A stretch of 64,000 bases of DNA. Source: Clostridiales bacterium (GTDB lineage Bacteria > Bacillota > Clostridia > Oscillospirales > Oscillospiraceae). Numbering within the stretch: position 1 is the stretch's first letter; every line of letters begins with the position of its first letter. The notes below the pieces were generated by a model. The model was not told the origin of the DNA. It saw only the letters and a list, made by a program, of their open reading frames with translations, and ran no database searches. The translations under genes were made by a program, and so were the position numbers. The DNA lies in the NCBI GenBank assembly GCA_029268065.1, contig JAJUHC010000002.1:62001-126000 (forward strand). Reading direction: 5' to 3'. Shown here one piece after another: positions 1 through 8,156 of the stretch.

Positions 1-602
1 TTCATCACGTTGTAATCCTCGGAGCTGTGCTTGTGATTTACCACCGCGACCCTTTTGAGTCCCCGGGCGGCAAATATCTCCGCCGCCTTACGGCCCGCCT
101 CATAGTTGTCCACGGAGAGCATGGAATACTTGTCCGTGCCTCCGTGAAGCATCACAACGGGGATATGCAGATCAAGCGAATTCATATACGCTATATCCTC
201 CCAGGAAACGGGAGGGACTATAACTCCGTTGTATTGCCCTCCCGTGAGGATGCTCTCAAGCTGGCTAAGCTTCCCCATCCTGAAGGGTTCAACCACAAAG
301 CGCATCTCTCGGGCTCCCCCTTCGTCAAAAAGAGCCTGCGCCTCGGAAATAAAAACAGTTAAAAAAGTCGAGTTCTGAACAGGAGTCCAGAAAAGCGCCA
401 CCTCTGGAAGAGAGGAACCGCCTCGGCTGGAAAGCTTTTTCGCTGCCAGGTTGGGTATGTACCCCAGTTCCTGCGAAGCCGCGAAAACCTTGTTTATAGT
501 TCTTTCGGAAATCCTCATTTCCTCTGCGCGCCCGTTCAGCACAAAGGATACAGTGCTGACCGAGACCCCCGCCTTGTTCGCCACGTCCTCAATACTGGCC
601 AT
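1..602 (-). CDS. LacI family transcriptional regulator (3' part outside window)
   Basis: The protein starts at an ATG whose complement lies at 600-602 and runs off the left edge after about 200 residues. The N terminus reads MASIEDVANKAGVSVSTVSF, the classic LacI/GalR helix-turn-helix, followed by a hinge region and the first half of a periplasmic-binding-protein-like sensor domain. A GGAGG ribosome site lies just upstream. It is divergent from the peptide-type ABC transporter operon, and a LacI-type operator lies downstream of that operon's promoter, so it probably represses the transporter and perhaps itself. The effector cannot be read from the sequence. LacI regulators usually sense sugars or nucleobases, so pairing with a peptide-type transporter is somewhat unusual. 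Confidence 0.9.
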   Translation of the reverse strand, partial: MASIEDVANKAGVSVSTVSFVLNGRAEEMRISERTINKVFAASQELGYIPNLAAKKLSSRGGSSLPEVALFWTPVQNSTFLTVFISEAQALFDEGGAREMRFVVEPFRMGKLSQLESILTGGQYNGVIVPPVSWEDIAYMNSLDLHIPVVMLHGGTDKYSMLSVDNYEAGRKAAEIFAARGLKRVAVVNHKHSSEDYNVM

Positions 603-630
603 CAAAAAACCTCCTGTTTTGTATGTTCCA

Positions 631-659
631 ATTATACATAAAGCACCATCTTTTTACAA
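631..659 (-). promoter_or_regulatory. Sigma-A-type promoter of the lacI-type gene
   Basis: Read on the minus strand, TTGTAA (659-654) and TATAAT (636-631) are separated by 17 bases, about 29 bases upstream of the regulator's start codon. Confidence 0.7.
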
Positions 660-689
660 GTCATTTCGCACAAACGAACTGATTATCAA

Positions 690-718
690 TTGACTTTACG
701 ATGTATTTTGTTTATAAT
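690..718 (+). promoter_or_regulatory. Sigma-A-type promoter of the ABC transporter operon
   Basis: TTGACT at 690-695 and TATAAT at 713-718 are separated by exactly 17 bases, close to the ideal housekeeping promoter. It lies about 125 bases before the binding-protein gene and points away from the LacI gene. Confidence 0.8.
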
Positions 719-747
719 CAATAATTAATTAGGAATGTGCGCTTTTG

Positions 748-761
748 CTAAATCGATTTAG
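748..761. promoter_or_regulatory. Putative LacI-family operator
   Basis: A perfect 14-base palindrome, CTAAATCGATTTAG, with the central CG typical of LacI-family operators. It starts about 22 bases downstream of the expected transcription start of the promoter at 690-718, so a bound repressor would block early elongation or promoter clearance. The adjacent LacI gene is the obvious candidate ligand. Confidence 0.65.
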
Positions 762-844
762 TTTCAAAGGCAACCGGCGCCGAGACCGCATCTTTCCGAA
801 GCCCCGACGCGTGGGGCGGCTTATAATTTATGAGGAGGATTGTA

Positions 845-2431
845 ATGAAAAAAGCATCAAAATTGGTATCGCTGCTGATGGCGGCGGCAATGCTGTTTGC
901 GCTGACCGCCTGCGGAGGCGGAACGCAGAGCACTCCCGCTCCCTCCGCAAGCTCGGCGGCGGCTACCGGCGGCACACTTACGATAGTCAACGGCGGCGTT
1001 CTCAAAAACGTATCCGGCTTCCCGATTGCGGGAGGTTTTGTTGAGCAGTTCTGCTCGGCTCCGGCAATCGAAACCCTTGCCCGCTATAACGAGAAGGGCG
1101 AGGTCATCCCCTGGCTTGCCAAGGAAATAAACGTTGACAAGCAGAACCTTAAGATCGTCGTTAAGCTGCAAGAAGGCGTTAAGTTTTCCGACGGGGCCGA
1201 TTTCAACGCAAAAACCGTAGTCGACGTATGGGACATCTACAAGGCAAACGGCTATGCGTCCAAGTTCTCCAATGTAAAGAGCTACTCCGCCACCGGCGCT
1301 AACGAGGTTACAGTTATTCTGACCCAGTGGGCGGCGGATACCCTCAGCCGTGTCTTTATCGAGGCAGGCTGGATGATTCAGCCCGAGCTCTTCAAGCAGT
1401 ACGGCATGGAAGGCATGTATACCAAGATCGTCGGCACCGGCCCCTTCATAGCGAAGTCCGTGAAGGTCGGCGAGGGCATCGAGTACGCGAAAAACCCCAA
1501 TTACAGAATCAAGGGCCAGCCTATACTCGACGGCATAAAGATTATCACCGCCAAGGACATCAATACCGCCGCGAACATTCTTAAAAGCGGCGAGGCCCAG
1601 GTTATGCTGAACATCGTGGATCCGAAAGTGTATACGGAACTCATCAGCGGCGGTTTCCAGCGCTTCGGTCTCGACACCTGCATCACCCCCACCCTCCAGG
1701 GCATATTCTTTGCCAGCGGAAGCAAGACAGACCCGATGGGCAATGTGCTCGTGCGTCAGGCCTTCTGCCACGCGATAGACACCAAGGCCATAATCAAGGC
1801 ATTTACATACGGCACCGGAACCTACACGAACCAGCTCGCGGTGCCGGGCACGCAGGAATACAACGACAAGGTCGCCGGCTATCCCTACGACGTCAACAAG
1901 GCGAAGGAGCTTCTCAAAAAGGCGGGGTACAGCGATACCAACAAGCCGACGGTCACGCTGACCTATCAGCTCCAGTTCAAGGATATTTACGTCGCCATTC
2001 AGGGCTATCTCCAGGCCGCGGGCTTCAACGTCAAGCTTGACGAGGTTGACGCGGCGGTGTACGGCGACCGTATAATCGTCGGCAAGCCGACTCCCTACAC
2101 CAGCACGGCCCAGTGGATAGCTCCCCCGAACGCCACGGGCTGGACCCGCTACTTCACCGCCACCCCGACGACCATGGTCGGACCCGCAATGGATCTGAAG
2201 GGAGCAGGTATAATCGATCTTTATTCCAAGTACATGTACGGCACGGATCCCGCCCGGCAGAAGGAGGCCCTGATGGAGCTCCAGAAGAAGAACGTCGACG
2301 AGCTCTGCCTGTACTTCCCGCTTTACATAACGCAGAACCTCTATGCCGGAACGGCAAAGGTCAAGGACCACGGCATCGCGACCACCGCCATTTCCTTATG
2401 GACGCCCGAAACCGTCAGGATCACCAAGTAA
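845..2431 (+). CDS. ABC transporter substrate-binding lipoprotein, SBP_bac_5 (dipeptide/oligopeptide/nickel) family
   Basis: A 528-residue extracytoplasmic solute-binding protein. It starts with a lipoprotein signal peptide (MKKASK, a hydrophobic core, then LTAC as lipobox), so the mature protein would be anchored at Cys about 25. The rest has the family-5 binding-protein layout: an early conserved segment around VKLQEGVKFSDG and a LVRQAFCHAID segment near residue 300. The ATG at 845 was chosen over an in-frame ATG at 830 because GAGGAGGA sits 5 bases before it. It is the first gene of a Dpp-like operon with two permeases and one fused ATPase. The natural ligand is unknown. Peptides are the default, but the nearby MmgE/PrpD and GRE genes suggest it could be a specialised organic molecule. 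Confidence 0.9.
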   Translation: MKKASKLVSLLMAAAMLFALTACGGGTQSTPAPSASSAAATGGTLTIVNGGVLKNVSGFPIAGGFVEQFCSAPAIETLARYNEKGEVIPWLAKEINVDKQNLKIVVKLQEGVKFSDGADFNAKTVVDVWDIYKANGYASKFSNVKSYSATGANEVTVILTQWAADTLSRVFIEAGWMIQPELFKQYGMEGMYTKIVGTGPFIAKSVKVGEGIEYAKNPNYRIKGQPILDGIKIITAKDINTAANILKSGEAQVMLNIVDPKVYTELISGGFQRFGLDTCITPTLQGIFFASGSKTDPMGNVLVRQAFCHAIDTKAIIKAFTYGTGTYTNQLAVPGTQEYNDKVAGYPYDVNKAKELLKKAGYSDTNKPTVTLTYQLQFKDIYVAIQGYLQAAGFNVKLDEVDAAVYGDRIIVGKPTPYTSTAQWIAPPNATGWTRYFTATPTTMVGPAMDLKGAGIIDLYSKYMYGTDPARQKEALMELQKKNVDELCLYFPLYITQNLYAGTAKVKDHGIATTAISLWTPETVRITK

Positions 2432-2445
2432 TGCCGCATTAGAAT

Positions 2446-2487
2446 TCGGGAACCGCCCGGCACGAAGGCATCCTGGGCGGTTCCCGA
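2446..2487 (+). terminator. Intercistronic hairpin between binding-protein and permease genes
   Basis: A perfect 13-bp inverted repeat (2446-2458 with 2475-2487, 16-base loop). No U-run follows, so it probably acts as an mRNA stabiliser or partial attenuator that keeps binding-protein message more abundant than permease message. This is a common arrangement in such operons. Confidence 0.6.
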
Positions 2488-2507
2488 GCTTTGCATAAGG
2501 AGCAGCT

Positions 2508-3452
2508 ATGGCTAAATACATAATAAACAGGCTTCTTCAGACCGTCGTGATTCTGCTGATCATATCCGTAATCGCGTTTTCGCTTATCCACCTGGTGCCC
2601 GGCGATCCCGTTTACGCGATGCTCGGCTCGGAAATCCCCCGCGAGTACCACGACCAGGTCTTTCATACGATGGGACTTGACAAACCGCTGATAGAACAAT
2701 ACTTCTTCTGGCTCGGCAATATACTGAAGGGGGATCTGGGCTATTCCTATTACTTCAGGCAGAGCGTCGCGGAGGTGGTTGCAAACCGTCTCCCCACGAC
2801 ACTGTATCTCGGCATCGTCTCCGCCGTTTTCAGCGTGATCCTGGGCATATTTTTCGGAATTGTAACCGCGGTCAGGCGCGGCTCCAAAACCGATTCCGTA
2901 ATCACTGTGCTCGCGAACATAGGCATCGCCATGCCCACATTCTGGCTGGCGGTAATCCTCATACTCATTTTCGGACTCAACCTGAAATGGCTCCCCGTGC
3001 ACGGCTTTACCCTGCCTTGGGTGAATTTGGGCCTGAGCGTAAGGCAGACGATAATGCCCGTGATATGCATGAGCGTGGGCGGCATCGCCATATACGCCAG
3101 GCAGACCCGCTCGAGCATGCTTGAGGTCATCCGTCAGGACTATATACGCACGGCGAGATCCAAGGGGCTTAAGGAATCGAGGATTATTTACGGTCACGCC
3201 GTCAAAAACGCTCTTATCCCTATACTGACCCTTATCGGGCTTACGCTTCGCAACAGTTTCGGCGGTTCGGCCATCATCGAAACGATATTTAACATTACCG
3301 GTCTCGGACAGGTCATGGTAATGTCGCTCAACAACCGTGATTACACGACTTTGCAGACCAGCCTCCTGCTTCTTGCAACGGTGACCTGCATATGCAACCT
3401 TCTGGTGGACATAGCCTATGCCTACGCCGACCCCCGCATCAGGCTGGAATAG
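2508..3452 (+). CDS. ABC transporter permease, DppB/OppB type
   Basis: A 314-residue inner-membrane permease. It has the DppB hallmark N terminus (an amphipathic start, then a first membrane helix followed by HLVPGDPV), a periplasmic loop and five further hydrophobic helices. The EAA-type cytoplasmic loop is at about residues 205-225 (DYIRTARSKGLKE), where the ATPase docks. An AAGGAG site precedes the ATG. The next permease follows 11 bases after the stop, so the two are co-translated and should form the heterodimeric pore. Confidence 0.92.
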   Translation: MAKYIINRLLQTVVILLIISVIAFSLIHLVPGDPVYAMLGSEIPREYHDQVFHTMGLDKPLIEQYFFWLGNILKGDLGYSYYFRQSVAEVVANRLPTTLYLGIVSAVFSVILGIFFGIVTAVRRGSKTDSVITVLANIGIAMPTFWLAVILILIFGLNLKWLPVHGFTLPWVNLGLSVRQTIMPVICMSVGGIAIYARQTRSSMLEVIRQDYIRTARSKGLKESRIIYGHAVKNALIPILTLIGLTLRNSFGGSAIIETIFNITGLGQVMVMSLNNRDYTTLQTSLLLLATVTCICNLLVDIAYAYADPRIRLE

Positions 3453-3463
3453 GAGGTCTTAAA

Positions 3464-4312
3464 ATGAACGATAAAACGAAGAGCTTTTTTGAAACCCTAT
3501 TCAGCCGGAAGCTCGTTATTGTTTCCGCGCTTGTCATACTGTTCTTCCTGCTCTGCGCGGTGGCCTCCCCGGTCTTTGCGACGCACGACCCCGACAAGCA
3601 GAATCTCGCAGAATTTCTTCAGGGCGCCTCCTCCAGCCACTGGCTCGGCACCGACCAGTACGGGCGGGACGTATACAGCCGCATAGTCTACGGCACGAGG
3701 ATAGCCTTCCTCGTCGGCATTTTCTCCGTTATTATGTCCGGCATATTCGGAACGGTTTTAGGTCTTTTGTCCGGTTACTTCGGCGGATGGGTCGACAACG
3801 TCATCATGAGACTGGTTGAAGCTATCATGGCCATCCCCCCGCTCATCCTCGCGCTCGCCCTGGTCGCCATACTCGGGCGCAGCACCACCATGCTCACCGT
3901 CGTGCTTGCGATCTCAAACATTCCGCCCTTTGCCCGGATGATGCGCGGCCAGGTACTGACCGTGCGCGACCTGGACTATGTGTCCGCAAGCAGGATTCGC
4001 GGCAACAGGAGCCTTGTCACAATGCTCAAGCATATTCTTCCCAACTGCCTCTCCCCCATGATAGTCATCATGACTCAGAGCATCGGCAATACCATTCTTT
4101 CCGAGGCCGCGCTAAGCTTCCTCGGGGCCGGAATACTGCCCCCCACGGCTTCCTGGGGCGCCATGGTCAACGACGGGTACAGGTACCTGACCACGAATTC
4201 CCTTTTTGCGCTGGCGCCAGGCTTTGCCATAATCGTTCTAGTGCTGGCCTTCAACATTTTCGGCGACGGACTGCGCGACGCCCTCGACCCGCGTCTGCGC
4301 GGCGCGCTGTGA
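3464..4312 (+). CDS. ABC transporter permease, DppC/OppC type
   Basis: A 282-residue permease starting with the ATG at 3464, which follows AGGAGG at good spacing; the upstream in-frame extension would overlap the previous gene. It has the DppC family pattern: one N-terminal helix, the segment HWLGTDQYGRDVYSRI after the first loop (about residues 60-75), then five membrane helices. The EAA loop reads YVSASRIRGNRS near residue 175. It pairs with the upstream DppB-like permease and the fused ATPase that starts 19 bases downstream. Confidence 0.92.
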   Translation: MNDKTKSFFETLFSRKLVIVSALVILFFLLCAVASPVFATHDPDKQNLAEFLQGASSSHWLGTDQYGRDVYSRIVYGTRIAFLVGIFSVIMSGIFGTVLGLLSGYFGGWVDNVIMRLVEAIMAIPPLILALALVAILGRSTTMLTVVLAISNIPPFARMMRGQVLTVRDLDYVSASRIRGNRSLVTMLKHILPNCLSPMIVIMTQSIGNTILSEAALSFLGAGILPPTASWGAMVNDGYRYLTTNSLFALAPGFAIIVLVLAFNIFGDGLRDALDPRLRGAL

Positions 4313-4331
4313 TCGCGGAAAGGAGCAGGAA

Positions 4332-6341
4332 ATGTCTGAGCATCTATTGGAAATCAAGCATCTCCGGACCGTCTTCCGCATGCGCGAAGGCCTTGTCCGC
4401 GCGGTCGACGACGCAAGCCTGCATGTGGACGAAGGCGAGGTCATCGGCATAGTGGGAGAGTCCGGCAGCGGCAAATCAGTTACCATGATGAGCGTTCTGA
4501 AGCTGATAGCTATGCCCCCCGGCGAAATCGTTGGCGGCGAAGCCGTATTTCAGGGCGAAAACATCCTATCCTACGGCACAAAAAGCAGCGAAATACGCAG
4601 GGTCCGCGGCGGCGGCATTTCCATGATATTTCAGGAGCCCATGACTTCATTAAACCCAGTCCTTACTGTCGGGCAGCAAATCGGGGAAAGCGTCATGCTG
4701 CATCTCGGCTACTCCAAGGCTAAGGCGCGCGAGCGCGCGATAGAGCTTCTTCGCCTTGTGGGCATTCCCGACGGCGAAAGCCGGATAAACTATTATCCGA
4801 CGCAGTTTTCAGGCGGCATGCGCCAGCGCATAATGATAGCGATGGCTATGGCCAGCAACCCGAAAATCCTTATCGCCGACGAGGCCACCACCGCCCTTGA
4901 CGTGACGACACAGGAGCAGATTCTCGAGCTGCTGCGCGAAATCGTCAAAAAGACCAATACGGCTCTCATAATAATCACCCACAACCTCAGCATAGTGGCA
5001 AGGTACGCCCAGCGCATTTATGTCATGTACGCCGGCAACATTGTCGAGAGGGGAACGAGCGAGGAAATATTCTGCGAAACGAGCCACCCGTACACCATGG
5101 GGCTCCTGAAGGCCATTCCCCGCCTTGACAGCGACAAGTCGAGGCGTCTTGTCGCCATAGACGGCCTGCCGCCGAATCCCGCGAAAAAGACCGGACGCTG
5201 TCCCTTTTCGGAGCGCTGCCCTTACGCCTCCGACAGGTGCTCCGAGGACGTCATGCCCCCCTATATCGAATACTCCCCCACCCACGCTTCCGCATGCTGG
5301 TTCAGGCCAGGGGAGCTTAAAAGCACGCGGTCCGATGCTGCCGAAGGCGTTTTGTCAAAAACCGTATCTTCCGAAGCTATACTCGAGCTGAAAAACGTCC
5401 GCAAGTACTTTCCCGTCTTCAAGGGCGTAACCCGAAGGAAGATAGCGGACGTAAGGGCCCTCGACGACGTCAGCTTCTCAATATACAAGGGTGAGACTCT
5501 GGGTCTCGTCGGCGAATCCGGCTGCGGCAAAACTACGCTCGCAAAAACCATACTCCGCCTTTATGACGTAACCGGCGGCAGCATAATTTTTAACGGCAGA
5601 GATATTTCAAGGCTTCCGGAGCGCCGGCTCAGGGACGTGCGCCGCGAGGTGCAGTTCATTTTCCAGGACCCCTTCGGCTCGCTCGACCCGCGCCAGAGCG
5701 CCGGAAGCATCGTGGGAGAGGCGATAAAGGCGCACGGGCTCGCCAAAACACCCGAAGAATACACCCGGAAGGTGGATGAGCTTTTCAGAGCCGTGGGGCT
5801 TGATCCCGCGCTTAAGGACAGGGTGCCTCACGAGTTTTCGGGCGGTCAGAGGCAGCGCCTCAGCATAGCGAGCGCGCTCTCGTCCGAGCCGAGCTTCGTC
5901 ATCTGCGACGAACCCATATCCGCGCTCGACGTGTCGATCCAGGCTCAGATAATAAACCTGCTGATAGACCTGCAGGCAAAGCGCGGACTCACTTATTTGT
6001 TTATCGCGCACGACCTTTCCGTGGTCCGTCATATCAGCGACAGGATAGTCGTTATGTACCTAGGCAGGGTGGTCGAAATATCCCCCTGGAACGAGCTGTA
6101 CGAAAGGCCTTTGCATCCCTATACGCAGGCCCTGCTTTCGGCTATCCCCATACCCGACCCGGTCGTCGAGAAGGGACGGGTACGCACCCGTATCGAGGGC
6201 GAGGTTCCGAGCCTCATAAACCGCCCCGACGGCTGCGTGTTCCACCCCCGCTGCCCCTACGCCACCGAGCGGTGCAGGCACTCCGCTCCCCCGCTCCAGG
6301 ATTACGGCAACGGACATCAGGCCGCCTGCCATAAAATATAG
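4332..6341 (+). CDS. Fused double ABC ATPase (DppD-DppF-like)
   Basis: A 669-residue cytoplasmic protein with two complete nucleotide-binding domains. The first has Walker A GESGSGKS (about residue 42), a signature read as FSGGMRQR and Walker [13 protein letters not shown]. It ends with the oligopeptide-type C-terminal region containing [14 protein letters not shown]. The second (from about residue 350) has [21 protein letters not shown] and [11 protein letters not shown] and again ends with a cysteine-rich [14 protein letters not shown] segment. DppD and DppF are usually separate genes; here they are one polypeptide. The two C-terminal four-Cys segments resemble the iron-sulfur or metal-binding tails seen in Opp/Dpp ATPases. 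It completes the transporter begun at 845. Confidence 0.93.
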   Translation: MSEHLLEIKHLRTVFRMREGLVRAVDDASLHVDEGEVIGIVGESGSGKSVTMMSVLKLIAMPPGEIVGGEAVFQGENILSYGTKSSEIRRVRGGGISMIFQEPMTSLNPVLTVGQQIGESVMLHLGYSKAKARERAIELLRLVGIPDGESRINYYPTQFSGGMRQRIMIAMAMASNPKILIADEATTALDVTTQEQILELLREIVKKTNTALIIITHNLSIVARYAQRIYVMYAGNIVERGTSEEIFCETSHPYTMGLLKAIPRLDSDKSRRLVAIDGLPPNPAKKTGRCPFSERCPYASDRCSEDVMPPYIEYSPTHASACWFRPGELKSTRSDAAEGVLSKTVSSEAILELKNVRKYFPVFKGVTRRKIADVRALDDVSFSIYKGETLGLVGESGCGKTTLAKTILRLYDVTGGSIIFNGRDISRLPERRLRDVRREVQFIFQDPFGSLDPRQSAGSIVGEAIKAHGLAKTPEEYTRKVDELFRAVGLDPALKDRVPHEFSGGQRQRLSIASALSSEPSFVICDEPISALDVSIQAQIINLLIDLQAKRGLTYLFIAHDLSVVRHISDRIVVMYLGRVVEISPWNELYERPLHPYTQALLSAIPIPDPVVEKGRVRTRIEGEVPSLINRPDGCVFHPRCPYATERCRHSAPPLQDYGNGHQAACHKI

Positions 6342-6387
6342 ACCTTTCAAAAAACGCTTTTCCGGCGCCGGTGTACAAAAAACGGCC

Positions 6388-6406
6388 CAACCCGAAAAAC
6401 GGGTTG
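6388..6406 (+). terminator. Weak hairpin after the transporter operon
   Basis: CAACCCG and CGGGTTG form a 7-bp stem with a five-A loop, followed by TTCCCC rather than a true U-run. It may attenuate transcription between the transporter genes and the MmgE/PrpD gene rather than end it. Confidence 0.35.
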
Positions 6407-6448
6407 TTCCCCGTAACGCATTCATTACATCGAAGGAGGACCTTTCAA

Positions 6449-7828
6449 GTGGGACTGTCATATCAGCTTGCCGAATTTGTCTCGAAAACCGAATTTGAGG
6501 ATATACCCGCCTCCGTGATAGAAACACAGAAAAAATCAGTCATGGACGCGATTGCGATAACGCTGGGCGCGGCTACGCTGGGCGACGGCTGCCGCGAAAT
6601 GGTCAAACTCGCCGAGGAGCTGGCATCAGGCGGCAGGCCCGAGGCAACGGTGATAGGCTTCAGAAAAAAGCTTCCAGCCCCCTGGGCCGCCTTCGCCAAC
6701 GGCTCGATGGCTCATTCTCTCGACTTTGGCGACACTCACAGCAGGAGCACGATACATTCAAACTCCTCTTCCTTTCCGGCGGCGCTTGCCGTGGCCGAAA
6801 AGCTCGGAAACGTGGACGGCAAAAGCTTTCTGACCGCTCTCGTGGTTGGAAGCGAGGTGGCCTGTCGCATAGCCATGGGCGCGGACATCAACACGACCTC
6901 TTACGGCTTTTATATTCCAACCATCTATTCCTCGTTCGGCGCCGTCGCCGCGGTATCCAAGCTGCTCGGTCTATCCCCGGAGGAAACGGTAAACGCCTTC
7001 TCCTTCAATCTGTGCCAGGCGACCTGCAGCTCCGAGCTCTTGAACAATTCAGACACCGTTGTGCGCTCCGTGCGCGAAAGCTTCACCTCAAAGTCCGCGG
7101 TTTTGTCCTGTTATATGGCGAAGCGCGGGCTAAAGGGCTTTGCCGAACCTCTGGAGGGAAAAAACGGCTTTTATCACGCATATCTTCGCGGGGAATACAC
7201 CGAGCCGCGCGTGCTTGACGGCCTCGGCAGGGATTTTGAGTGCGAAAAGCTGACCTTCAAAGCCTGGCCGAGCTGCTTCGGCACACATTCCTGCATCGAC
7301 GCGGCTCTGCAGCTTGTGAAGGAGCATAAAATCCGCCCTGAGGAAATTACGCGCATTCATGTCAAGGCGGCGCAGCTCAACCGCATACTGCTCGAGCCGG
7401 AGGAAATAAGAAAGGCGCCCACCGCTTCCATAATAGCGAAGTTCAGCATACCCTTTACCGTTTCCGAAGCAATTATAAACGGCAACGTGACGCTTTCCAG
7501 CTTTTCCCCCGAGAAGTACGCCGACCCGCGAATCCTCGGCCTGACGCATAAGTTTACCCACGAAATATGCGAGGGATGGGGCAGAGGCAGGGAAACATGG
7601 TCCGAAACGACCATTTTTGCGGAGCGGGGAGTTTTCGGCAAGATGGTAACCTCGCCTTACGGCACCCCGGAAAACCCCATGGACCCCGAAGGCATGGCTG
7701 CAAAAATGCGCGCCTGCGCCGCAAGCGCTGTTTATCCCAGAAGCGAGGATGAGCTTGAGTCGCTCGAGCTTGCCGTCAGGAATCTTCAAAAGCTTGAAAA
7801 CATCTCTCAGCTTGCCGAATTGCTTTGA
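6449..7828 (+). CDS. MmgE/PrpD family protein (2-methylcitrate dehydratase / aconitate decarboxylase fold)
   Basis: A 459-residue protein of the MmgE/PrpD superfamily. Its characterised members dehydrate 2-methylcitrate, decarboxylate cis-aconitate or isomerise related acids without a metal cofactor. Family signs are AEFVSKTEFEDIPASVIETQ at the start, the NGSMAHSLDFGDTH segment near residue 85 (carrying the conserved Asp and His), and KAWPSCFGTHSCIDAALQL near residue 270. The GTG at 6449 was chosen because AAGGAGG lies 8 bases upstream; a longer in-frame start at 6371 has no ribosome site. It lies between the ABC transporter and a GRE gene, so it may act on the imported compound. The substrate is unknown. 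Confidence 0.85.
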   Translation: MGLSYQLAEFVSKTEFEDIPASVIETQKKSVMDAIAITLGAATLGDGCREMVKLAEELASGGRPEATVIGFRKKLPAPWAAFANGSMAHSLDFGDTHSRSTIHSNSSSFPAALAVAEKLGNVDGKSFLTALVVGSEVACRIAMGADINTTSYGFYIPTIYSSFGAVAAVSKLLGLSPEETVNAFSFNLCQATCSSELLNNSDTVVRSVRESFTSKSAVLSCYMAKRGLKGFAEPLEGKNGFYHAYLRGEYTEPRVLDGLGRDFECEKLTFKAWPSCFGTHSCIDAALQLVKEHKIRPEEITRIHVKAAQLNRILLEPEEIRKAPTASIIAKFSIPFTVSEAIINGNVTLSSFSPEKYADPRILGLTHKFTHEICEGWGRGRETWSETTIFAERGVFGKMVTSPYGTPENPMDPEGMAAKMRACAASAVYPRSEDELESLELAVRNLQKLENISQLAELL

Positions 7829-7847
7829 TACCTTAACATAACAGTAC

Positions 7848-7890
7848 AAACCCCGCCTTTGATAAAAACCATCAGCGCGGGGTTTTGTCC
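7848..7890 (+). terminator. Rho-independent terminator after the MmgE/PrpD gene
   Basis: A 9-bp stem (AAACCCCGC at 7848-7856 with GCGGGGTTT at 7877-7885) followed by TTGTCCTT. The rest of the 328-base gap to the next gene holds the promoter at 8046-8073 and nothing else recognisable. Confidence 0.75.
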
Positions 7891-8045
7891 TTGGAGAAAC
7901 ACGACGAACGACCGTGTTCACCTCCTCCGCAGCGGCGAGACTATTCCGGAGTTTGCGTTTTTCGGATACTATGTGCATCGTGCTGTTATTATTGCCGCCG
8001 CATGGCCAGCTTTGCATACACTTGCTTTTCAGCCGCCTTAAAGCC

Positions 8046-8073
8046 TTGAAAACGCGCTTTCGAATGATATACT
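8046..8073 (+). promoter_or_regulatory. Promoter of the first glycyl radical enzyme gene
   Basis: TTGAAA at 8046-8051 and TATACT at 8068-8073 are separated by 16 bases, with an extended -10 TG at 8065-8066. The start codon is 84 bases downstream. Together with the terminator at 7848-7890 it suggests the GRE gene is transcribed on its own. Confidence 0.6.
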
Positions 8074-8156
8074 TTAAGTAAAAACCCTATGGCTCAGCGG
8101 ATGTAACCGGCTTATTTCATACTGAAATCATTATATCAGAAAGCGAGGAACGCATA

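Noticed and set aside
857-2371. A 500-codon open frame antisense to the binding-protein gene
   Set aside because: It mirrors the codon pattern of the real gene, has low-complexity composition and no ribosome site or family motif. The plus-strand gene has a signal peptide and family signatures.
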